64,000 nt of DNA, from positions 27,093 through 91,092 of the forward strand of contig JAPKMW010000038.1 in NCBI GenBank assembly GCA_026645575.1, in the 5' to 3' direction. The position numbers and the translations under genes are program-made. Source of the DNA: Caldilineaceae bacterium. Its GTDB lineage: Bacteria > Chloroflexota > Anaerolineae > Caldilineales > Caldilineaceae. Below the pieces are notes generated by a model that saw nothing but the letters and a program-made list of their open reading frames with translations, was not told the DNA's origin and did not search any database. Of the stretch, positions 37,456 to 46,262 are shown piece by piece (positions within the stretch are counted from its first letter, which is position 1; every line of letters begins with the position of its first letter).

Positions 37456-40002
37456 TTATTGCATCAACGGAATCTCCCTATAATTCTCCGCCACAAATAG
37501 ACTACCCTCGGTTGTTCCCTGCGGTGCCACCGCTTGTAGCCGGTGCGTCAATTCTCGTAGCGACCCTTTTCCAGCCAGATGATCTGCAAACGCCGATGTC
37601 ACAGCGGCCACCTGCGCTCCCGTCTCATGCACAAACTCCAGCCGGAAGTGATGGATGCCGGCGGCGCGCCATAAGTCCAGATGGCGACTCGCCTCTTGCG
37701 CCTCGGCCCCAAAGACGGTGTTGCGACAACCCACATCGGCCATCACCGGGTGAGCGCGACCGTTGTGGTCACGCAGCGCCACGCGATGCTTTTCACAAGG
37801 GTGGCCGCAATCTTTGTAGCTGGTTCCCGTCGACAAGAAACGGCAGAAGACACAATGCTCGGTGTGGAAGACCGGCAAGTGTTGATAGACAATCGCTTCG
37901 ATCTGCGCCGGCCCAATCGCCCGCGCCAGATCGGCCACTTGGGCGGCATTGAGGTCATGGGTCGGCGTTAGCCGTTGTAAGCCCAACTGCAAAAAGGTTT
38001 CCGCTGTCAACACGTTGGCGGCGTTCAGGCTGAAATCGCCAATCAAGGGCGGGTGGTCTTCCTGCTGCACCCCTGTATTTGATTGCGCTTCCTGTAGGAG
38101 CGCATATAGCAACCCATTTGACCGCACCAAAATTTCACAATCGAGCCGCAACAAAAAGTTCACCACCCGCTGCTCATTCGGCTTTAGCACGCGTGGACTG
38201 GCAACCCGCGCCGGAATCCCCTTCGCTTGCACCCGTTCCACCGCTGGTCGCAAGCCGTACAATTCCAGGTAATCCAGTGTGATGCTTGCCGGGTTGAGAT
38301 CGAGGGCAGCGTCGAGTTGTTCGGGTGTGCGGACGAGGAGGTGAAGTTGGGGTTGACAAGGTGACAAGGTGACAAGGTGACAGGGTGACAGGGTACGAGT
38401 GACAACTGCAATCGGATCGGTGACGGTGATTGGGCGTGGGCGTGACTGGATGTCCACCAACTGTTCAATCGCTTGACGACGCAGATGATTGAGCAGGGAG
38501 CTAGGGGCGAAGGGATTGCCTTGTAGGTCCAGTTGTAAATCGGTCAACGCATAGGCAGTGTTGCCAAGACGCCCCAGTTGTTCACGCAGGTAATCGGTGG
38601 TCATGGGCCGTTTGGCCGCAGAGGGGAGCGGTTCGTCCGATTGGATGGTCACGCTGATCTGGGGTTGCTCGACCAACGTCCAACGCAGCAACAAAGGCGC
38701 GCCTTCGTGGGCGGTAACATGGAGTTGCACAGGTTGCTTGTGAACTGGACTGTTGGCTGCCGTAAAGGGACGGGCTGCTTTGTCCAGTTCCGGGTCGTGG
38801 CTGCGCCAGATGAGATCGCCAGGGCGGATGCGATGGAAGTTGATGGCGCCGTTGCCAAAGGCCAGCGCCAAGCGTCCACCCCGTTGCGGCTTGACCCCAT
38901 AGATGCGCCCGCCTTCCTCCCGTTCTTCGGGGCTGCGCCAGTCGGCGGCGTCAAAGACGACGCCATCACCCGGCTTGAGCGGCGCAATTTTGTCGGTTGC
39001 GTTAGGGGTGACAATCACCTGCTCACCCAACACCTGCACCACTTTGCCCATGAGTACACCGCGATGGCGTGGGGAACGCCCTTTCACGACGGTCTGGTGA
39101 TTGGTGCCGCTGACAAAATGGGCGCCGAGTCCGCGCGAGTAAACCTGTTCCAGTTGCAATTCTTCCGCCGCTGTAATACTCAACGGCAAACCGGCCCATG
39201 CTTCATCCACCGCTTTGCGATAGGCAGCCGTGGTCAGCGCCACATAGTCGGCGTCTTTGTAGCGACCTTCAATCTTGAGCGCCGAAATGCCAATCCTGAC
39301 AATCTCCGGCATCTGGTGCAAGGCGTAGAGATCACCCGGCGACAGCAAGTAGCGGGCGTCCCCCAGCGGCTTGACCACCTCATCGACAACCAATTCATAG
39401 GGCAATCGACATGCCTGGGCGCACTGACCGCGATTGGCGCTCCGTCCACCCCACGCCTCCGACGAGAAACATTGTCCAGAGTAGGAGACACAGAGCGCGC
39501 CATGCACAAACATCTCCAACTCGCAATCCGTCTGCTGGCGAATGGCGCGAATTTCATCCAGTGACAGTTCACGCGCCAACACCACCCGGCTGACGCCAAC
39601 CTGTTGGGCCAGGGCTACTCCTTCAGCACTGGTGATGCTCATCTGCGTGCTGCCGTGGATTGCCAGTTCCGGCGCAATCTGGTGGGCGAGTTGGGCAATG
39701 CCCACATCTTGGACAATGATCGAATCGGCGCCAGCGGCGGCAATGGCAGCGAGCGACTTGGCAGCTTCACTAATTTCGTGGTCAAAGATCAGCGTGTTAA
39801 AGGTGACATAGCCCTTGACGCCCCGTTGATGAAGCGTGCGCATCACCTCTGGCAATTCGGTCAGGGTAAAGCCAACTTTGGCGCGCGCGGTAAAGTGGGT
39901 GAGACCAAAGTAAACAGCATCAGCGCCGGCTTCAATGGCGGCGTTCAGTTGCGGCCAGTAGCCGGCCGGACTCATAATTTCGGGTTTCAAGAGATGTGCC
40001 AT
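37456..40002 (-). CDS. Peptidase U32 family protein with DUF3656-like domain
   Basis: An 848-residue U32-family protein of the large class (U32 domain plus DUF3656-type region). Family hallmarks include KPEIMSPAGYWPQLNAAIEA, GADAVYFGLTHFTAR and the signature EMFVHGALCVSYSGQC with RGQCAQACRLPYEL, whose cysteines may hold an iron-sulfur cluster. E. coli relatives (RlhA, TrhP) hydroxylate rRNA or tRNA, so an RNA-modification role is more likely than proteolysis. Residues near 540 (VVTRTLSPCHLVTLSPCQPQ) are encoded by a GTGACAA repeat array in frame, in a linker. A DUF433 gene lies 3 bp upstream in the same direction. Confidence 0.9.
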   Translation of the reverse strand: MAHLLKPEIMSPAGYWPQLNAAIEAGADAVYFGLTHFTARAKVGFTLTELPEVMRTLHQRGVKGYVTFNTLIFDHEISEAAKSLAAIAAAGADSIIVQDVGIAQLAHQIAPELAIHGSTQMSITSAEGVALAQQVGVSRVVLARELSLDEIRAIRQQTDCELEMFVHGALCVSYSGQCFSSEAWGGRSANRGQCAQACRLPYELVVDEVVKPLGDARYLLSPGDLYALHQMPEIVRIGISALKIEGRYKDADYVALTTAAYRKAVDEAWAGLPLSITAAEELQLEQVYSRGLGAHFVSGTNHQTVVKGRSPRHRGVLMGKVVQVLGEQVIVTPNATDKIAPLKPGDGVVFDAADWRSPEEREEGGRIYGVKPQRGGRLALAFGNGAINFHRIRPGDLIWRSHDPELDKAARPFTAANSPVHKQPVQLHVTAHEGAPLLLRWTLVEQPQISVTIQSDEPLPSAAKRPMTTDYLREQLGRLGNTAYALTDLQLDLQGNPFAPSSLLNHLRRQAIEQLVDIQSRPRPITVTDPIAVVTRTLSPCHLVTLSPCQPQLHLLVRTPEQLDAALDLNPASITLDYLELYGLRPAVERVQAKGIPARVASPRVLKPNEQRVVNFLLRLDCEILVRSNGLLYALLQEAQSNTGVQQEDHPPLIGDFSLNAANVLTAETFLQLGLQRLTPTHDLNAAQVADLARAIGPAQIEAIVYQHLPVFHTEHCVFCRFLSTGTSYKDCGHPCEKHRVALRDHNGRAHPVMADVGCRNTVFGAEAQEASRHLDLWRAAGIHHFRLEFVHETGAQVAAVTSAFADHLAGKGSLRELTHRLQAVAPQGTTEGSLFVAENYREIPLMQ
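38354..38393. repeat. GTGACAA heptamer array inside U32 gene
   Basis: Five to six units, read on the minus strand as TLSPCHLVTLSPCQ in an interdomain linker. The peptide is almost the same as that in the DUF2079 protein because the same repeat was inserted in the same reading phase. Confidence 0.9.
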
Positions 40003-40005
40003 AAC

Positions 40006-40257
<252 letters not shown>

Positions 40258-40304
40258 CTATTCACCCGATTGCTATTATCCTTGACCGGATAAAAATCGA
40301 CAAA

Positions 40305-41078
40305 CTATGTGTAACCCTTCGCGTGAAAGTGGTGGATCGCCTCGATCATTGGCAACACATAGTTCAGCCGCTTTTGTGTCTCGCCAGGACTCTGTTCGCG
40401 TTCGCGCTTGAGTTGCTCTGGTTCACGGCCAAAGATAAAGGGATCTTCCCAAGCCAGCCAATCGACCTCCCTGGTTTGGATTGTCGCCTTGAGCAGCAGC
40501 ACCAGTTCGGCGCAAATGGCGAGATCGTGGCGACGCACCTGGGGCAGAATTGCCTGCAATTGCCCCGCCGGCACAACGAGATGACACCAGGCAAAGTCCA
40601 GACTCTTTTGAAAATACCCTTCGGCCACTACCGTAAACATGGCTTCGATGGCTTGATAGTTACGCGGGTGGGTGGCCCAAGCGGCGGCGGAACGCTGAAA
40701 AATCAGCGGGGCATCATCCGGTTGTAGACTCTGTATATCGGCAAGGAACTGGGTGCGATAGGGGCTTTGCAAGGCATAGGCCACCCGGTCGATAAAACAC
40801 AGATGTAAAAGAGTACCCGGTGAGCAAGTGGCGGCGGCATGAGCATAAAGCTGCACAAACTCATCACCGACCGGCTGGCTCTTTGTAAATTCGCAGACGT
40901 TGAAAAAGTCATCCGCCATCACTCGTTCCACCCATTGCCCTTGCTGGGCGCGTGTCGGCGGGGCAATACTGATCACGGCGCAATCAAAGAGTCCCTGTAG
41001 CTGCGATGCCGTCTCCACCAAATGGGGAAAGAGCAGACCGTCGGGATCGTGCATAGGCATGACAAGAGCGTGGCGCAT
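40305..41078 (-). CDS. Unrecognised 257-residue protein
   Basis: Not assigned to a family. It starts MRHALVMPMHDPDGLLFPHL, continues with a Rossmann-like strand FDCAVISIAPPT, and has FCHLCFIDRVAYAL-like segments (LHLCFIDRVAYAL) and LDFAWCHLVVPAGQL. It is soluble, with no signal peptide. The short phrase GTLLHLCFIDRVAYALQ and the His/Asp content resemble a glycosyltransferase-like Rossmann protein, but the evidence is weak. ATG 41078 is chosen; a GTG at 41141 would overlap the P450 gene by 7 bp. It lies 56 bp after the P450 gene on the same strand. Confidence 0.6.
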   Translation of the reverse strand: MRHALVMPMHDPDGLLFPHLVETASQLQGLFDCAVISIAPPTRAQQGQWVERVMADDFFNVCEFTKSQPVGDEFVQLYAHAAATCSPGTLLHLCFIDRVAYALQSPYRTQFLADIQSLQPDDAPLIFQRSAAAWATHPRNYQAIEAMFTVVAEGYFQKSLDFAWCHLVVPAGQLQAILPQVRRHDLAICAELVLLLKATIQTREVDWLAWEDPFIFGREPEQLKREREQSPGETQKRLNYVLPMIEAIHHFHAKGYT

Positions 41079-41134
41079 AAACGTTGTCGATTCGTAGTCT
41101 CCGTACCATACTGTACCATCTGTAAAAGCTGATT

Positions 41135-42367
41135 TTACCACAATACTGGCAGCGCAGTTAATCCACGAATCACAAAACCAGCATTATATTGCACCGCCTC
41201 GGGCGAAATCGCCAAGCGGAGGGTGGGCAAGCGCCGCAACAACGTTTCCAGCGCAATCTGCATTTCCAATCGCGCCAACGGCGCGCCGAGACAATAATGA
41301 GTTCCCAACCCAAAGGTCAGATGTGGGTTGTCGCTACGGCTTACATCCAGCCGATCCGCTTGGGGAAAGCGCCGCTCATCGCGATTGCCCGCGGCGTACA
41401 ACAATGCCACCTCTGTCCCGCGCTTTAGCTCGACGCCTTTGTAGGTGAAATCCTCCAGCACCCAACGCATGAAGAGGGGCAGCGGCGTGTCATAACGCAG
41501 CAACTCTTCGGCGGCGCTTTTGAACAAGGGGGTGTTGCCCTGTTGTGCAGCGCTCTTAAGCAGATGGAACTGATCCGGGTTACGGAAGAGCGCCAGCAGC
41601 CCGCCCGTCAAGCCATTGACACTCGCTTCGTGACCGGCATTGAGCAAGAAGATGCAATTGGCAATCAATTCGTCCTCACTGAGCCGGTCGCCCTGCTCTT
41701 CGGCCTGCACCAGGGCGGTGATGAGATCATCCTGTGGACGGCGACGGCGTTCGTTGGCGAGGGTGCGCAACAGGTCGGAAAAATCGATGACGGCTCCCTC
41801 GGCGGCTTGCGCCTGTTCATTGCTGTAGTTCATCTCATACATCTTGACAATCGCCGCCGACCAGGGGCGCAACTGGTAGCGATGTTCTGCCGGCACGCCC
41901 AGCAACTCGGCAATGACCGTCACCGGCAGCGGTTCGGCAAAATCTTGCAGCAGATCCATCTGGCCGTTGGCCTGCACTTGGTCGATCAGGTGGTTGACAA
42001 TGCTGGCAATCTTGGTGCGCATGGCCTCAACCCGTTGCGGAGTAAAGGCTTTGCTGACTAGCCCCCGTAAGCGTGTGTGGTTGGGCGGCTCATGCTCCAT
42101 CAGGATATGGGTTTGGAATTGGTTATAAGCCGTCAAGCGGGGATCAGGGGGCGGCCAACCTAATTCTTCACGCGACAAGATATGTAAAATCGAACGGCCC
42201 AGGCGTTTGTCACGCAAGAGGAAGGCAATGTCCTCATAGCGCGTGAAAAAGAGCTTCTGCCAGCGCGGCTCCCAGAAGATGGGGGTCTGCTCACGCAGTT
42301 CGGCTAGTAGCGGGTAGGGATCAAAGATAAAATCTGGGTGATTGAGATCGATTTCACGGGTAAGCAT
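41135..42367 (-). CDS. Cytochrome P450
   Basis: A 410-residue soluble bacterial class P450 monooxygenase. The haem-ligand loop FGLGTHYCLGAPLARLEMQ has cysteine C359. The K-helix ExxR is EELLR, the I-helix motif is LLNAGHEASVN, where the usual second Thr is Ser, and LMEHEPPNHTRLRGLVSKAF is the typical C-helix region. It needs ferredoxin and reductase partners not found here. The substrate is unknown. The downstream hypothetical gene may be co-transcribed. It is divergent from the second Uma2 gene, 64 bp away. Confidence 0.95.
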   Translation of the reverse strand: MLTREIDLNHPDFIFDPYPLLAELREQTPIFWEPRWQKLFFTRYEDIAFLLRDKRLGRSILHILSREELGWPPPDPRLTAYNQFQTHILMEHEPPNHTRLRGLVSKAFTPQRVEAMRTKIASIVNHLIDQVQANGQMDLLQDFAEPLPVTVIAELLGVPAEHRYQLRPWSAAIVKMYEMNYSNEQAQAAEGAVIDFSDLLRTLANERRRRPQDDLITALVQAEEQGDRLSEDELIANCIFLLNAGHEASVNGLTGGLLALFRNPDQFHLLKSAAQQGNTPLFKSAAEELLRYDTPLPLFMRWVLEDFTYKGVELKRGTEVALLYAAGNRDERRFPQADRLDVSRSDNPHLTFGLGTHYCLGAPLARLEMQIALETLLRRLPTLRLAISPEAVQYNAGFVIRGLTALPVLW

Positions 42368-42431
42368 ACTGATTTTGCCCTTCCCTATGGTATCATGGCG
42401 CTATATTTGAGAAAATATACGGGATGAACCA

Positions 42432-43121
42432 ATGAACGATGTTGTACGCTACCCAGAGGATGAGGTACCAGCCCTAGTCGCCGGCGATTCTATGACTCGC
42501 CCAGAGTTTGAGCGCCGCTACCGTGCGCGCCCGGAACTCAAAAAAGCTGAACTCATTGAAGGCATTGTGTATATACCTTCGCCGGTTGGCGCTGATAAAC
42601 ATGGTGATCCTCATTTTGATATGATCAGTTGGTTGGGCTTTTACCGCATGTCAACCCCTGGTGTACGGGGTAGTGATAATGCGACGGTGCGCTTCGACTT
42701 TATCAACGAACCACAACCCGACGTTTTGCTACGGCTCGATCCGGCGGTCGGCGGCAATTCCTGGATTGATGGTGACGGCTATTTACAGGGATCGCCCGAA
42801 TTGGTGGTGGAAGTTGCTGCCAGCAGCACCAGCTATGATCGCCATCAAAAGAAAGCGACCTACGCCCGGCATGGCGTGCAGGAATATCTGATTCTGCAAG
42901 CGAACGAACAACAAGTAAGCTGGTTCAGCCTGCGCGATGGCGTTTATGAACAGCTTCCGGTAGATGCTGATGGCATTCTGCGCAGTCGGGTGTTTCCTGG
43001 ACTCTGGTTCCATGCCGCTGCGTTCTGGACTGATAATATGGCTGCGTTACTAGCCGTATTGCAACAGGGGTTAGCCTCACCGGAATATCACACATTCCGT
43101 GAACACCTCGCCAACCGGTAG
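42432..43121 (+). CDS. Uma2 family endonuclease-like protein
   Basis: A 229-residue Uma2 (DUF820) protein. Typical features are MTRPEFERRYRARPELKKAE, LIEGIVYIPSPVGADKHGDP, the core EPQPDVLLRLDP and SPELVVEVAASSTSYDRHQK, then YARHGVQEYLILQ. The acidic and Lys residues of a PD-(D/E)xK site are present. It is monocistronic, with a short leader and AATATACGGGATGA upstream of ATG 42432. It is only distantly similar to the Uma2 protein at 30.6 kb. Confidence 0.9.
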   Translation: MNDVVRYPEDEVPALVAGDSMTRPEFERRYRARPELKKAELIEGIVYIPSPVGADKHGDPHFDMISWLGFYRMSTPGVRGSDNATVRFDFINEPQPDVLLRLDPAVGGNSWIDGDGYLQGSPELVVEVAASSTSYDRHQKKATYARHGVQEYLILQANEQQVSWFSLRDGVYEQLPVDADGILRSRVFPGLWFHAAAFWTDNMAALLAVLQQGLASPEYHTFREHLANR

Positions 43122-43140
43122 TTACTCCTGTTGATGCCAT

Positions 43141-44043
43141 TTAGGACGGAAGCAGGGTCAACAACATATAAGTCGCTTCAATCTCTTTCTTCTCTTGCAT
43201 CGTCTGCCATAACCGCAACGCTTCGGTCAAGTGGGTGCGCGCTTCGGCGGGGTTGCCCTCCTTCAGCGCAATCAGCCCCAATTGACGGCGGGTTGGCGCC
43301 AGGCCAGGGGTAAAGTTTTCGGCTTGGAAATCGCGTAAGGCCGCTTCTTGCAGGGTACGCGCCTGGGCAAGGTCGCCTTCGGCCAGGGCCACTTTGCCTA
43401 ACTGGTGTTGACCAAAGGGGAACATCCAATACATGCCGGCCTGGCGGAAGAGCGTTTGGCTTTCGGTAAAGCACCTTCGCGCCGTCGCCCAATCGCCATT
43501 GACCAGCGCGTCTTCGCCGGCAGTGAGCAGCCGTTGCGCCTCACTGGGCGGCTCGCCTTCTTTCCACCACAATGCCATCCGCAACAAGGTATCACCATGT
43601 TCAAAGGTGTGCTGATAGGTTTTGGTGACAACCATTTTCAGTGGTCGATTGCCCCACAAGGTGGGACGGGGCGCTTCCCAGTCCACGCTGGTCAACTCAT
43701 CCAGCAGATCGAGTTGTTGGCGGCGGACAGCCCGAAAACGGGCGATCATCTCAGCGGCGGTCAGGCCAGCGACCAGGGCCGCGGCAAAGGTTTCATCATC
43801 GTCATGCCACGCGCTCCCATCGGGCATAGCTCCGCCTACCCATTGTTGCATGGAAGGGACAACTAACATCTCCTCATAGCCGGTGACATGCCAGAGATGA
43901 CGCAGCGGCGGCCACGTTCCCATGTAGGTGGCATTGGACGGTAAGTGCTGCCGCTGGTCAGCCGGCACTTGTTCAAAAGCCCAAATAAACCCATCCGCAC
44001 TGGCTTGTAATTGTGTGCGAAACCAGGCAACCCAATCGGTCAT
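43141..44043 (-). CDS. DinB-like domain fused to TPR repeats
   Basis: A 300-residue protein. Residues 1-165 are a DinB/YfiT-like four-helix bundle with candidate metal ligands in PPLRHLWHVTGYEEM and YQHTFEHGDTLLRMA. Residues 168-300 are about three TPR units (GDWATARRCFTESQTLFRQA, GDLAQARTLQEAALRDFQAE, GNPAEARTHLTEALRLWQTM). DinB-superfamily proteins include thiol-dependent transferases; the TPR part suggests partner binding. The gene is convergent with the Uma2 gene (19 bp) and 42 bp downstream of the DUF4143 ATPase gene. Confidence 0.82.
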   Translation of the reverse strand: MTDWVAWFRTQLQASADGFIWAFEQVPADQRQHLPSNATYMGTWPPLRHLWHVTGYEEMLVVPSMQQWVGGAMPDGSAWHDDDETFAAALVAGLTAAEMIARFRAVRRQQLDLLDELTSVDWEAPRPTLWGNRPLKMVVTKTYQHTFEHGDTLLRMALWWKEGEPPSEAQRLLTAGEDALVNGDWATARRCFTESQTLFRQAGMYWMFPFGQHQLGKVALAEGDLAQARTLQEAALRDFQAENFTPGLAPTRRQLGLIALKEGNPAEARTHLTEALRLWQTMQEKKEIEATYMLLTLLPS

Positions 44044-44085
44044 AATGTCTCCTTTCCCCGAATGCGCAAAGCGATAACGTTAAGC

Positions 44086-45222
44086 TTATTGCGATGGCAA
44101 GATAAACGCTTGGTAATTTTCTGGTGTAATCACCTCAAATTGTGCTTCAGGATAGGTGTTGATCCAACTAGCCGGCGCAGTGACACGCTTTTGCGGCGAC
44201 CACTTGAATTCATACCCGAAGAGCTTGCCGTCACGTTCTTCCACCAGATCGATCTCTTGTTGATCATAGGTGCGCCAAAAATAGGGATTGGCATATTCGC
44301 CAAAGTACGCACGATATTTCAGCCGCTCAACAAATAAGAAATTTTCCCACAATTGGCCCACATCGTTCCGTTGTTCCAAGCCGTTAAACTGGGCGATCAA
44401 GGCATTGCGCAGCCCTGTGTCATAAAAATAATATTTTGCTTTGCTTGTGACCTCCTTGCGCAGATTGCGGCTAAAACCACCCAAACGAATAATGACAAAC
44501 GCTTTCTCCAGTAAATCCAAATAGCGCTGTAATGTTTTGACATCGACACCAACCTGACCAGCGACTTCATTCAATGCGACTTCTTGTCCGATCTGAAACG
44601 CCAGCAGCCGGAGCAAATCAACTAATGGGCGCGCATTTTTCACCCGGTCAAACGCGAGAATGTCTTTGAGTAAGTAGGAATTGGCAATTTCAGTAACGAT
44701 TTCAATTTTCTCACGCTGTGTCGTGGCTGCAACAACTTCAGGATAAAGACCATAGATGAGAAACGTTGCCAACACTTCCCGTAATTCAAAACGGTTGTAC
44801 TGCGCCAGCAACTCGCTTTGCGCCAACGGGTAGAGGGTTAAGGTGCGTTTACGCCCCGTCAGCGGTTCACCAACCTGTCCTGCCAGTTCAAATGAGGAGG
44901 AGCCAGTGACAATGACTCGAATGCCGGGTCTCTGGTCAACAATGATTTTCAGGGCTTTACCGATGTGAGGGATCTGTTGCGCTTCATCGATAGCCAGCAG
45001 ATCATACCCTTCGATATAGGGCAAAATCTGGCTAAAGTCTTGCGAACTGAGGATTTGCTGCGTGCGGATGTTATCGCCGGAATCCAATTTATACTTGAAC
45101 GGTGTCGTAGCGAGAAATTGTTGCAATAGCGTTGTTTTGCCGACGCGCCGCGCGCCATAGATCACCAAAACTTTGTTGGGCTGAATATAGGTATCGAGTG
45201 GTTCATAAGCTCGTAGTAGCAT
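44086..45222 (-). CDS. AAA ATPase with DUF4143 domain
   Basis: A 378-residue ATPase of the common AAA_14-DUF4143 type. Walker A is VIYGARRVGKTTLLQQF, Walker B YDLLAIDEAQQIP, and sensor region VIVTGSSSFELAGQVGEPLTGR. The C-terminal DUF4143 part includes VGQLWENFLFVERLKY and a nuclease-like YFWRTYDQQEIDLVEERDGK with GYEFKW. Function is unknown; members are numerous, mobile in distribution and often solitary. The start at 45222 has AGGAC upstream and faces two near-perfect palindromes. Confidence 0.9.
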   Translation of the reverse strand: MLLRAYEPLDTYIQPNKVLVIYGARRVGKTTLLQQFLATTPFKYKLDSGDNIRTQQILSSQDFSQILPYIEGYDLLAIDEAQQIPHIGKALKIIVDQRPGIRVIVTGSSSFELAGQVGEPLTGRKRTLTLYPLAQSELLAQYNRFELREVLATFLIYGLYPEVVAATTQREKIEIVTEIANSYLLKDILAFDRVKNARPLVDLLRLLAFQIGQEVALNEVAGQVGVDVKTLQRYLDLLEKAFVIIRLGGFSRNLRKEVTSKAKYYFYDTGLRNALIAQFNGLEQRNDVGQLWENFLFVERLKYRAYFGEYANPYFWRTYDQQEIDLVEERDGKLFGYEFKWSPQKRVTAPASWINTYPEAQFEVITPENYQAFILPSQ

Positions 45223-45238
45223 GTCCTACTTATACTAT

Positions 45239-45270
45239 AACTCCATAAATTTAGCTAAATCTATGGAGTT
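45239..45270. promoter_or_regulatory. 32-bp palindrome upstream of the DUF4143 ATPase gene
   Basis: AACTCCATAAATTTAG followed by CTAAATCTATGGAGTT, 15/16 matching, centred on AGCT. It starts 17 bp upstream of the start codon. Likely an operator or recognition site of the gene's own product; it may also form a cruciform. Confidence 0.6.
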
Positions 45271-45275
45271 GTGAT

Positions 45276-45299
45276 CCATGAATTTAGCTAAATTTATGG
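45276..45299. promoter_or_regulatory. Second copy of the ATTTAGCTAAAT palindrome
   Basis: CCATGAATTTAG followed by CTAAATTTATGG, 11/12 matching. Its centre is 33 bp from that of the first copy, about three helical turns, so two dimers could bind the same DNA face. Confidence 0.6.
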
Positions 45300-45341
45300 A
45301 GTTACTTATCTAGTGGTCTTGGTGTACAGGCAAGCTAGGGT

Positions 45342-46244
45342 TCACTCTTTCAAACCACTACTCGTAATCGCTTGAACATAGTAGCGTTGGAAGGGCAGGA
45401 GCAAGAGAATCGGCACAATGGCCGCCAGCATCGACCCGGCGAGCAGCTCATTCCAGAGCGTTTGGAACTGCCCCACCGCATTCGAGATTTCCACTTGCAC
45501 TACCCGCAACTCAGGCCGGGGCGCGATCAAGAGCGGCCAGAAGAAGGCGTCCCACTGCGAAAGAAAGAGCAACAGCGCCGCGGTGATCATCACCGGCGTC
45601 GAGAGCGGCAACACAACCTGCATAAACAACTGTTGCCAAGAGGCGCCATCCACGCGCGCCGCATCGATCAGGTCTTGCGGCAACTCTTCAAAGAACTGAC
45701 GGAACAAAAAGATCACCAGGCTGCTGGCCAGACCAGGGATGACCAGTCCCTGCCAGGTGTTTAGCCACCCTAGATTGTTAACTAGGATAAAGCGGGGAAT
45801 GGCGGTCAAGTCAACCGGGATCAGAAAGGTGACAAGAATGGTAAAGATAAAGAGAAACCGTTTGCCCCGAAACTGAAAGCGGGCAAAGGCAAAGCCGGCC
45901 ATGGCATTGGTGACGCCGCCCAGAAAGACGACGGTGGTTCCCAAAATGAAGGTATTGATGAGCGAACGGCCAAAGCCACGGGCAAAAAGATTCTGATAGG
46001 CTTCCAGCGTAAAGTTGACCGGCAGAAAGGCGCGCCACGAAAAGGGGTAGGCGTAGCGAAAGACATCATCGTTGGGGGAGAACGAAGCGGCGATAGCCCA
46101 CAGCAGCGGCACGATCATGATGGCCGCCACGAGGGTGAGCAGGCCATACATCAGGATCTGTTCAAGGCGGGCGCGCCGCTTGCTCACATTGGCCCGTGGC
46201 TGAACCGCCACCCTAGCCGGCAAAGAAGTTGTCTGTTCTACCAT
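45342..46244 (-). CDS. Carbohydrate ABC transporter permease (MalG/LacG type), set 1
   Basis: A 300-residue inner-membrane permease with six helices. The EAA loop for ATPase contact is visible as FFEELPQDLIDAARVDGASW and LPLSTPVMITAAL. The N-terminus is basic (NVSKRRARLEQIL). It ends SSGLKE as usual for MalG-type proteins. It follows the MalF-type permease by 18 bp. No ATPase gene is in the cluster; a shared MsmK-like ATPase elsewhere is the likely energiser. Confidence 0.92.
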   Translation of the reverse strand: MVEQTTSLPARVAVQPRANVSKRRARLEQILMYGLLTLVAAIMIVPLLWAIAASFSPNDDVFRYAYPFSWRAFLPVNFTLEAYQNLFARGFGRSLINTFILGTTVVFLGGVTNAMAGFAFARFQFRGKRFLFIFTILVTFLIPVDLTAIPRFILVNNLGWLNTWQGLVIPGLASSLVIFLFRQFFEELPQDLIDAARVDGASWQQLFMQVVLPLSTPVMITAALLLFLSQWDAFFWPLLIAPRPELRVVQVEISNAVGQFQTLWNELLAGSMLAAIVPILLLLPFQRYYVQAITSSGLKE

Positions 46245-46262
46245 GATACTCCCCTTTGGCCC

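Noticed and set aside
37456..40002. Frameshift or split of the U32 gene at the repeat array
   Set aside because: The frame is open through the array and family similarity continues on both sides.
41078..41141. Use of GTG 41141 as start of the 257-residue gene
   Set aside because: It lacks a ribosome-binding site and overlaps the P450 gene; the ATG at 41078 is the more natural N-terminus, though not proven.
45239..45299. Possible CRISPR repeat pair
   Set aside because: Only two copies, each palindromic, with a 5-bp gap; no spacers or cas genes.
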